A stretch of DNA of 45,581 nucleotides from Phycisphaerae bacterium (lineage in GTDB: Bacteria > Planctomycetota > Phycisphaerae > Sedimentisphaerales > Anaerobacaceae). The stretch covers positions 1-45,581 of the forward strand of contig JAGOLX010000050.1 in the NCBI GenBank assembly GCA_017993835.1. The letters run 5' to 3'. Under the pieces are notes generated by a model. That model did no database searches and was not told where the DNA came from. It was given only the letters and a program-made list of their open reading frames with translations. Both the position numbers and the translations under genes were made by a program. The first letter of the stretch is position 1. Each line of letters opens with the position of its first letter. Shown in pieces: positions 16,746 to 23,037 of this stretch.

Positions 16746-17257
16746 ACTTCCTGCTCTTCCGCGAGCTTCTTGAGCTGCCGGCGGTTGGCGATCCGGGCGG
16801 TTTGGCTCATCCGATTGACGATGACGGTGCCCTCGATATGGTCGTATTCGTGCTGGAGGCAGCGGGCGTAGAGGTCCTGTGCCTCCTCGGTGAACGGATT
16901 GCCGTCCAGGTCGGTTGCAGTGACGGTGGCCTGCTTGTACCGACGGATTTTCGCCCAGATCCCCGGCACCGACAGGCAGCCTTCCTCTTTGGCTTCCATC
17001 TCGCCGTGCGGGGTCACCGTCGGGTTGACGTAGGCGCGAACGCCCTCGCGGGTGCCCGTCAGGGTGATGATGAACAGTCTCAACGACACCCCCGCCTGTG
17101 GGGCGGCCAGGCCCATCCCCTTGTTCTCGAACATGATGTCGGTCATCTTCTCGACGAGCCGCCGGATGTTGTCATCGATCTTCTCCACCGGCGCAGCCTT
17201 GGCCCGCAGCACCGGAGCCGGGTAATGCGTGATCCTGCATTTCTCGACGTCAACCAT
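16742..17257 (-). CDS. def: peptide deformylase
   Basis: A 171-residue Fe2+/Zn2+ hydrolase that removes the formyl group from new proteins. All three metal and catalytic motifs are present: GMGLAAPQAG (motif 1), EEGCLSVPG (motif 2, metal-binding Cys) and QHEYDHIEG (motif 3, HExxH with two metal-binding His and the catalytic Glu; the usual L of HExDHL is replaced by I). The C-terminal tail TARIANRRQLKKLAEEQEV is a long basic helix. The ATG at 17257 has AGGA nine bases upstream. It lies between lptB (39 bases) and fmt (79 bases) and shares their promoter. Confidence 0.97.
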   Translation of the reverse strand: MVDVEKCRITHYPAPVLRAKAAPVEKIDDNIRRLVEKMTDIMFENKGMGLAAPQAGVSLRLFIITLTGTREGVRAYVNPTVTPHGEMEAKEEGCLSVPGIWAKIRRYKQATVTATDLDGNPFTEEAQDLYARCLQHEYDHIEGTVIVNRMSQTARIANRRQLKKLAEEQEV

Positions 17258-17296
17258 GTCGCATGTCCTGTCTCTGTGTTCCGTACTGCGTTGTTC

Positions 17297-18091
17297 TCAT
17301 CGCTTATCGGGCTCCTGGACGCGGCTTGTCGCATCCGAGGTCTCGGGCTCGTCGAACTCGTGTCCGGCGAAGGTGTTTCCGAGGTAGCTCTTTCGGACCA
17401 GCTCGTTGCGGATGATCTCGGCTGGCGGGCCCGCGGCGATGACCTTGCCGTGGTCGATGATATAGGCCTTGTCCGCGACCTCGAGGGTCCGTTCGACGTT
17501 GTGATCGGTGATCAGGATGCTCACGCCGGAGGCGACGAGCCGTCGGATCTCCTGCTGAAGGTCCTCGACCGCGATCGGGTCCACCCCGCTGAACGGCTCA
17601 TCGAGCAGGATCAGCGACGGGTCGGTCACCATCGCGCGGGCGATTTCGAGCTTGCGGCGCTCGCCGCCGGAGAGGAACCGACCGTGGCTCTTGGCCACCT
17701 CGGTCAGGCCGAACCGCTCGATCAGCGCATCGGCCTTGGCCCGGCGTTCCTTTCGCGTCAGCGACATGGTCTCCAGGATGGCCAGGAGGTTGTCGCGGAC
17801 GCTCATCCGCTGGAAGATGCTCGGCTCCTGCGAGAGGTAGCCGATGCCCAGGCGGGCCCGCTTGAACATGGGCAGCCTGGTGATGTCGCGGTCCTCGAAG
17901 ACGACCTTGCCCTTGTCGGGGCGGATCATGCCCATAATCATGCGGAAGGTGGTGGTCTTGCCGGCCCCGTTGCGACCGAGCAGGCCGACGATGCTGCGCT
18001 GATCGATCTGGACGGAGACCTCGTTAACGACGGCCCGCCCGGAATATCGCTTGACCAAGTCCTGTGTTTCGAGAAGGGTAATGCCTGCCAA
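17297..18091 (-). CDS. lptB: LPS export ABC transporter ATP-binding protein
   Basis: A 264-residue ATPase of the LptB type, which powers lipopolysaccharide extraction from the inner membrane together with LptF/LptG. Walker A GRNGAGKTTTFRM, Q-loop YLSQEPSIFQRMSV (the SQEPSIF segment is typical of LptB), signature LSGGERRKLEIARAM, Walker B LILLDEPFSGVDP, and H-loop ITDHNVERTL are all intact. An acidic tail of about 20 residues (DEPETSDATSRVQEPDKR) follows the normal end. The start codon is TTG, with GAGGTG upstream. It is the first gene of a four-gene operon with a strong promoter at 18131-18159. Its presence, with kdsB elsewhere in the window, implies a Gram-negative outer membrane. Confidence 0.95.
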   Translation of the reverse strand: MAGITLLETQDLVKRYSGRAVVNEVSVQIDQRSIVGLLGRNGAGKTTTFRMIMGMIRPDKGKVVFEDRDITRLPMFKRARLGIGYLSQEPSIFQRMSVRDNLLAILETMSLTRKERRAKADALIERFGLTEVAKSHGRFLSGGERRKLEIARAMVTDPSLILLDEPFSGVDPIAVEDLQQEIRRLVASGVSILITDHNVERTLEVADKAYIIDHGKVIAAGPPAEIIRNELVRKSYLGNTFAGHEFDEPETSDATSRVQEPDKR

Positions 18092-18130
18092 GACACACCT
18101 CGTACGTACCGTAAGTTATGGCAAAGCCGT

Positions 18131-18159
18131 ATTATAGGGAACGGGCTGGCCTTGGGCAA
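18131..18159 (-). promoter_or_regulatory. sigma70-type promoter of lptB-def-fmt-rsmB
   Basis: TTGCCC (18159-18154), 17-base spacer, perfect TATAAT (18136-18131). Transcription would start near 18124, about 33 bases before the lptB TTG. Confidence 0.75.
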
Positions 18160-18243
18160 CCGGCATTTGTGCCGGGGCAAACAGGCGGGTGCATGACCGC
18201 AGTTGCGACCTCCCGCAGAGCGACGAGGCATTGCCACGACTCC

Positions 18244-18326
18244 GTCATTCCTGCGTCAAGCAGGAATCCAGGAACCGTGGGACCGGGCGCGACCCAGGAA
18301 GTGGATTCCCGCTCCGCGGGAATGAC
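18244..18326. repeat. repeat family H (GTCATTCC ... GGAATGAC)
   Basis: Inverted ends GTCATTCCTGCG and CGCGGGAATGAC, each arm with its own internal hairpin (CCTGCG-CAGG and CCCGC-GCGGG). This type of sequence is widespread in many bacterial phyla (established knowledge). One copy here. Confidence 0.65.
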
Positions 18327-18491
18327 AATCCAGGGGCTCCGTGAACCCCTACTGTGCCCGCGCAGATACGGACATACACCCCCCGTTCGGGCGTCCTGTG
18401 CAAATTGCTCTGGCAATCGGGACGGTTTTGTGTTATGAACTGTTGTTTCGCCGCGTTGGAGAACCTGTTACTGTTTGGCGTCCAAGGGTTT

Positions 18492-19268
18492 ATGTTTGCG
18501 ATTCTGAGCGATATACACTCGAACATTGAGGCCCTGAGCACGGTCCTGGCGGACATTGAGCAGCGGGGGATCAAGACGATCTACTGCCTGGGCGATGTGG
18601 TCGGGTACGGCCCGAATCCCGTCGAATGCCTCGATCTGATGATCGAGAAGACCGAATGGTGCGTGCTGGGCAACCACGACTACGCGGTGTTTTACGAGCC
18701 GACCAACTTCAACTACGGCGCCGAACAGGCGAGCTTCTGGACCCGCGAGGTGCTCGAGATGCAGGAGCCCGGGCCCAAGAGCGACCGTCGCTGGCGGTTC
18801 CTGGGCGAGTTGCCCATGCGGCACCTGGTCAAGACCCAGTTGGGACCGACGAACACGACGATGGAGTTCGTCCACGCGTCGCCGCGTCGGCCGATCAACG
18901 AGTACATTTTCCCGGACGACGTTTACACGAACCCCGCGAAGGTCCGCACGCTGTTCGAGCGGATCGAGCACGTGTGCTTCATCGGGCACACGCACATGCC
19001 GGGGGTGTTCCTCGACGAGCCGGACTTCTATCTGCCCGACGAGCTGGGCGGCGTCTATCCCCTCATCGAGGACGAGAAGGCCATCATCAACATTGGTTCG
19101 GTCGGCCAGCCGCGGGACAAGGACAACCGCGCCAGTTACGTCTATGTCGAGGAGAACAAGGTGCATTTCGTCCGCCTGGAGTACGACTACGAGACGACCA
19201 TGAAGAAGATCCTCGCGATCGACCGCCTGGACAATTTCCACGCCGAGAGGCTCAAGGACGGGCGATAA
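18492..19268 (+). CDS. metallophosphoesterase (calcineurin-like)
   Basis: A 258-residue cytoplasmic phosphoesterase. The five metal-binding blocks are in order: MFAILSDIHSN (D-x-H), LGDVVGYGPNP (GD), LGNHDYAVF (GNHD), a mid-chain FVHASP (H) and FIGHTHMPGVF (GHTH). Length and GYGPNP motif match the YfcE/ PrpE-like group of bacterial phosphodiesterases; the substrate is unknown. The start at 18492 places SDIH at the very N-terminus as is usual; an alternative start at 18435 would add 19 residues. It is directly followed (38 bases) by yidC, taking the place where rnpA is often found. Confidence 0.9.
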   Translation: MFAILSDIHSNIEALSTVLADIEQRGIKTIYCLGDVVGYGPNPVECLDLMIEKTEWCVLGNHDYAVFYEPTNFNYGAEQASFWTREVLEMQEPGPKSDRRWRFLGELPMRHLVKTQLGPTNTTMEFVHASPRRPINEYIFPDDVYTNPAKVRTLFERIEHVCFIGHTHMPGVFLDEPDFYLPDELGGVYPLIEDEKAIINIGSVGQPRDKDNRASYVYVEENKVHFVRLEYDYETTMKKILAIDRLDNFHAERLKDGR

Positions 19269-19306
19269 CGCCGGGGGAATCGGGATTTTGGAGTTTGACT
19301 TGCGAG

Positions 19307-21334
19307 ATGAAGCGACACATGAGCGTTAAGAATATCATCATCGTGATTCTGGCCGGCTATCTCCTACTGTGCGGCGGGCTGATCGTGGAATCGGGCTTCC
19401 TCCGCACGCTGTCCAACGGCTGCATCCTGCTGCAGCAGACGGCCGAGGTTCAGGCTCCGTCGGCCGATGCAAACGCCTCCGATGCCAATGCGCTTGCCGT
19501 GGCGCCCGGGCCGGCGCAACCGCCATCGCAGCCGCAGCTTCAGGCAGCCGCCGGCGAGGTTTACGGCGCCCTCGGAGGGGAGGATGTGGATGTCGCCCTT
19601 GGCTCGGCCGACAAAGCCAGTCCGTTCAAATTCCAGCTTGTGCTCGACTCCCGCGGCGCCGCGATTCGGACCGCGACGTTCAGCGAGTTCGACGACCGCG
19701 ACCCGAAGGAGCCGAAGCCTTTGACCTTCTTGTCGCCTATTGTTCTGGATGACGGCGAGGCGCTCTCCCTGGCCAGCCGGGAACTGGTGCTCGTCGACGA
19801 GGGTCTCAAGCTCCATCTCGACCGCCTGGCCTGGAAGTCGCTGGGCGAGCAGAGACTGGACGATGGGGGCGCTGCGGCGGCCTTCGAAGCGACGATCATC
19901 GATGGGAACGATCGTCCGGTTCTGAAGCTGACCAAGACCTATCGCATCCATCCGGACGACTACATGCTCGACAGCTCCATCGGGGTCGAGAACCTCAGCG
20001 ACAAGGCTCAGAGGCTCTACTACTCGCTGAACGGCCCGGTCGGTCTGGCGCCCGACGGCGGCTATCGCATGGACATGCGGCGGGTCGTCGCCGCCTTCAA
20101 GACGGCCAAGGGCGAGATCCGCAGCGTCGCGAAGGACATGAAGGCCCTGTCCAAGGCCGGTACCGCGAAGGAGCGGGAACTGGCGGAGGGTTCGCCGTTC
20201 CTGTGGGCCGCGGCGGTGAGCAAGTACTTCGCGGCCATCCTGGTCCCAACGACCGCGGAGGGCAAGCCCGGCGCCAACTGGGTCGGCGGCAAGTGGGGCG
20301 TCTACTACAACCCCGACGAGGATCCCAAGCACAACACCGGCGACGAATCGCTCGGATTCATGATCTCCAGCGTCCCGGTTACGTTGAGCCCGGCCGGCCA
20401 GGCGGACAGCGTGCAGACGCACCAGTTCCGGTTCTATATAGGCCCGAAGGATAAGAGCCGCTTCGACAAGGTGGCGCTCTATCGCGAGCTGGGATTCGTC
20501 CAGACGATCGATTTCATGAACTGCTGCTGTCCGGCGGCCCTCATCAATCCGCTGGCGTTCGGCATCCTGGCGATCATGAAGTGGATGTACGGATTCATCG
20601 GCAACTACGGCATCGTCATCATCATCCTCGTCTTCATCATGCGTCTGGTCCTGCACCCGATCACCAAGAAGAGCCAGATCTCGATGAGCAAGATGACCAA
20701 GCTGGCGCCGAAGGCCGAGGAGATCAAGAAGAAGTACGGCAACAACAAGGCCGAGATGAACAAGGCGCTGATGGAACTCTACCGCCAGCAGGGGGCCTCG
20801 CCCATCATGGGATTCCTGCCCATGTTCGTGCAGATGCCCATCTGGATCGCGCTGTGGAGCGCCATCTACACGAGCATCGACCTTCGCGGGGCGCCCTTCC
20901 TGCCCTTCTGGATCACCGATCTGTCAGTCCCGGACCGGCTGTTGACGTGGCCGCCGTTCACGATCCCGCTGCTCGGCTGGCAGGTGGGGTCGCTGAATCT
21001 GCTGCCGATCCTGATGGGCGTCGCGTTCTACCTGCAACAGAAACTGACGCCGACGCAGCAGGCCTCCGCGGCGACCAATCCGCAGCTTGCCCAGCAGCAG
21101 AAGATGATGAACATCATGATGCCCTTGATGTTCCCGCTGATGCTGTACACTGCTCCGTCCGGCGTGAACCTGTACATCATGTCCAGCACCTTCGCGGGCG
21201 TGATCGAGCAGTACGTCATCAAGAAGCACATCCAGGAGCAGGAAGAGCAGGGGCCCGACGGATTCGTCTCGGTGACGAGCAAGACCGGCGGCAAGGTCAA
21301 GAAGAAGAAGCCCAAGCCATTCTACCGATTCTAA
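19307..21334 (+). CDS. yidC: membrane protein insertase YidC
   Basis: A 675-residue Oxa1-family insertase of the Gram-negative type. The first helix (NIIIVILAGYLLLCGGLI) anchors the protein. A linker rich in Ala, Pro and Gln (residues 45-85) leads to the large periplasmic beta-domain (to about 390). The conserved core then follows: GNYGIVIIILVFIMRLVLH (with the conserved Arg), PKAEEIKKKYGNNKAEMN, ASPIMGFLPMFVQMPIWIA, and LMLYTAPSGVNLYIMSST. The C-terminus is strongly basic (KVKKKKPKPFYRF), as expected for ribosome contact. Start ATG at 19307; an ATG 12 bases on is possible. Followed by mnmE, the classical yidC-mnmE order near many replication origins, though rnpA and jag are missing here. Confidence 0.96.
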   Translation: MKRHMSVKNIIIVILAGYLLLCGGLIVESGFLRTLSNGCILLQQTAEVQAPSADANASDANALAVAPGPAQPPSQPQLQAAAGEVYGALGGEDVDVALGSADKASPFKFQLVLDSRGAAIRTATFSEFDDRDPKEPKPLTFLSPIVLDDGEALSLASRELVLVDEGLKLHLDRLAWKSLGEQRLDDGGAAAAFEATIIDGNDRPVLKLTKTYRIHPDDYMLDSSIGVENLSDKAQRLYYSLNGPVGLAPDGGYRMDMRRVVAAFKTAKGEIRSVAKDMKALSKAGTAKERELAEGSPFLWAAAVSKYFAAILVPTTAEGKPGANWVGGKWGVYYNPDEDPKHNTGDESLGFMISSVPVTLSPAGQADSVQTHQFRFYIGPKDKSRFDKVALYRELGFVQTIDFMNCCCPAALINPLAFGILAIMKWMYGFIGNYGIVIIILVFIMRLVLHPITKKSQISMSKMTKLAPKAEEIKKKYGNNKAEMNKALMELYRQQGASPIMGFLPMFVQMPIWIALWSAIYTSIDLRGAPFLPFWITDLSVPDRLLTWPPFTIPLLGWQVGSLNLLPILMGVAFYLQQKLTPTQQASAATNPQLAQQQKMMNIMMPLMFPLMLYTAPSGVNLYIMSSTFAGVIEQYVIKKHIQEQEEQGPDGFVSVTSKTGGKVKKKKPKPFYRF

Positions 21335-21340
21335 CGAGAT

Positions 21341-21372
21341 GTGTGATTTCTGATTGTTGATTTCGGATTTCA
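21341..21372 (+). repeat. repeat family F copy
   Basis: TGATTTCTGATTGTTGATTT then CGGATTTC, directly after yidC; closely matches 16668-16690 between def and fmt. Confidence 0.6.
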
Positions 21373-21374
21373 GA

Positions 21375-21417
21375 CAAGGGCGCGACGCTCGGATTTGCTT
21401 TGAGCGTGGCGCCCTTG
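21375..21417 (+). terminator. strong hairpin after yidC
   Basis: Arms CAAGGGCGCGACGCTC (21375-21390) and GAGCGTGGCGCCCTTG (21402-21417) pair at 15 of 16 positions with an 11-base loop. No uridine tract follows, so it could be a processing or 3'-end stabilising site instead of a full terminator. Confidence 0.6.
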
Positions 21418-21422
21418 CGTCA

Positions 21423-21450
21423 TGTAGGGTGGGCTCTCAGCCCACGCGTT
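21423..21450 (+). repeat. repeat family G (TAGGGTGGGC/GCCCACGCG)
   Basis: Hairpin GTGGGC-TCTCA-GCCCAC. The copy at 40238-40268 reads GTGGGT-TCTCA-ACCCAC: both sides of one base pair changed together. It ends 17 bases before the mnmE start. Confidence 0.75.
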
Positions 21451-21466
21451 GCTTCGATTGTCGATC

Positions 21467-22978
21467 ATGTACGATCTCCGCGACACCATCGTGGCCGTCA
21501 GCTCCGCCGCCGGGGGCGTGCGGTCCATCGTTCGCATCACCGGGCCGCAGGTGCTGTCGGTCTGCGAGCGGATCTTCGAGCCGAGTTCGGGTCCCCAAAT
21601 CGTAAATCGCAAATCGCAAATCGAGAATCGCAGAGTCCTGCCCGGGACGGTCCGCATCGCGGATGACCTGAGCGCGGACGCCTCGCTCTACCTGTTCTTC
21701 TCGCCGCACTCGTATACCGGCGAGGACCTGGCCGAGATCCACGTCCACGTCGCCCCCTGTCTCGTCGAGACGCTGATGTCGTCGCTGCTGGCGCACGGTT
21801 GCCGGGCTGCGGGACCGGGCGAGTTCACCGCCCGCGCCTACCTCCATGGCAAGCTCGACCTTGCCCAGGCGGAGGCAGTCAACGAGGTCATCGCCAGCTC
21901 GAACCGTCTCCAACTGGAGGCGGCCGAGCGGCTCCTGGGCGGTCGATTGACCCAGGCGACCGAGGGAATCCGCACGGCCCTGCTGGACACGCTGAGCCTG
22001 ATCGAGGCGGGACTCGACTTCAGCAGCGAGGACATCGAGTTCATCGGCCGAGAACAGGCGGCGGCGCGACTGTCGGACATCCAGGCGAGCCTGGAGCGTC
22101 TGCTGGCCGGAAGCATCCGATGCGAGGAATTGCTCGATCTGCCCGCGGTCGGGATCGCCGGGGCGCCGAACGCGGGCAAGAGCAACCTGCTCAACGCTCT
22201 GCTCGGCTGGGAGCGGAGCATCGTCTCACCGCAGCCCGGGACGACGAGGGATGTCCTGACCGGCGTGCTGACGACTGTTCGTGGGGCATCCCGCAGCATG
22301 GGCATCTTGCCCGTGATTCGGAATCATGGGCGGGACGCTCATGCTACTGAAACGCCTCACGGCGTCACTACGAACGGCCTCTCCGGCGTGCCGTTCCAAT
22401 GCGTCCTCTTCGACTGTGCCGGCCTGATCCCGTCACCGGACAACGTGCTGGACGAGTTGGCCCAGCGAGCGGCCGTCGAGGCCCTCAATCGCTGCGCCGC
22501 GGTTGTGTTCTGCGTTGATTCCGCGAAGGGCCACTGGGCCGAGGACCTCGCGATTCGTGGGCTCATCCAGCCGAAGCATGCGATCCACGTGGCGACAAAA
22601 TCGGATCTGATCGTCGAAGCCCAACGGCCTCGCAGGTTGAACGAGCTTGCTGGCGCGTTTGGCGTCGAGTTCCTCCCCGTGTCCGCGAGTGCGGGGGCCG
22701 GTCTGGCGGATCTTCTGCTTGCCATCGAGGCAGGCGTGCACAGCACCCCCTGCGCGGCCGATGCGAACGCCGTGGCGCTGACCGCGCGTCACGGACAGGT
22801 TGTGACAGAGGCCCTCGACAACGTCCGCCAAGCTGTCGCAGAAGTGGAGTCGGGCCATGATGAGGTGGCTGCCATGATGATCCGGGCCGCCTGCCAGACG
22901 ATCTCCGGCATCGAGCAGGTGCATCTCGACGAGCAGGTGCTCGACCGGATCTTCTCACGATTCTGCGTCGGGAAATGA
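21467..22978 (+). CDS. mnmE: tRNA modification GTPase MnmE with repeat-derived insertions
   Basis: MnmE with MnmG modifies U34 of several tRNAs. The 503-residue protein is about 45-50 longer than usual. N-terminal folate-binding domain: MYDLRDTIVAVSSAAG, RSIVRITG, GPGEFTARAYLHGKLDLAQA. GTPase domain: G1 GAPNAGKSNLLNALL (about residue 232), G2 PGTTRDVL, G3 DCAGL (normally DTAGL), G4 TKSD (normally NKxD). The C-terminal FCVGK carries the essential Cys. Two foreign stretches are read in frame: QIVNRKSQIENRR at about residues 43-56 (repeat F) and, between G2 and G3 at residues 278-304, SMGILPVIRNHGRDAHAT plus ETPHGVTTNG (repeats D and C). All functional motifs flank the insertions intact. Start ATG at 21467. 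Directly downstream of yidC. Confidence 0.94.
   Translation: MYDLRDTIVAVSSAAGGVRSIVRITGPQVLSVCERIFEPSSGPQIVNRKSQIENRRVLPGTVRIADDLSADASLYLFFSPHSYTGEDLAEIHVHVAPCLVETLMSSLLAHGCRAAGPGEFTARAYLHGKLDLAQAEAVNEVIASSNRLQLEAAERLLGGRLTQATEGIRTALLDTLSLIEAGLDFSSEDIEFIGREQAAARLSDIQASLERLLAGSIRCEELLDLPAVGIAGAPNAGKSNLLNALLGWERSIVSPQPGTTRDVLTGVLTTVRGASRSMGILPVIRNHGRDAHATETPHGVTTNGLSGVPFQCVLFDCAGLIPSPDNVLDELAQRAAVEALNRCAAVVFCVDSAKGHWAEDLAIRGLIQPKHAIHVATKSDLIVEAQRPRRLNELAGAFGVEFLPVSASAGAGLADLLLAIEAGVHSTPCAADANAVALTARHGQVVTEALDNVRQAVAEVESGHDEVAAMMIRAACQTISGIEQVHLDEQVLDRIFSRFCVGK
21596..21632 (+). repeat. repeat family F inside mnmE
   Basis: AAATCGTAAATCGCAAATCG then CAAATCGAGAATCGC, read in frame as QIVNRKSQIENR. 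Homologous AAATC-type repeats lie between genes at 13937, 16668 and 21341 in this window. Confidence 0.8.
22296..22375 (+). repeat. repeat families D and C, adjacent, inside mnmE
   Basis: Family D (22296-22348): hairpin GGGCA-TCT-TGCCC then ATGGGC/GCTCAT. Its relative at 39235-39292 (opposite strand) shares about 30 of 33 bases across GGGCATCTTGCCCGTGAT and the following GAATC. Family C half (22350-22375): AACGCCTCACGGCGTC then ACTACGAAC, as in rsmB and at 44125-44194. Confidence 0.85.
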
Positions 22979-23004
22979 CAGACACGGATTCGCACGGATT
23001 GATT

Positions 23005-23029
23005 GTGTAGGGTGTGCTGTGCACACCGC
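23005..23029 (+). repeat. repeat G-like hairpin before the heparinase-like gene
   Basis: TGTAGGGTGTGCTGTGCACA then CCGC: perfect hairpin GGTGTGC-TGT-GCACACC with the same TAGGG lead as family G. It lies just ahead of the start codon at 23038, where it could affect translation. Confidence 0.6.
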
Positions 23030-23037
23030 TCATTGCC

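Larger units (their letters stand above)
18092..18491. other. divergent intergenic region with promoter and repeat
   Basis: The 400-base gap between lptB (-) and the metallophosphoesterase (+) contains the lptB promoter (18131-18159) and repeat H (18244-18326). A weak plus-strand promoter is possible: CTGGCA (18410-18415), 17 bases, TTATGA (18433-18438). Confidence 0.5.
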
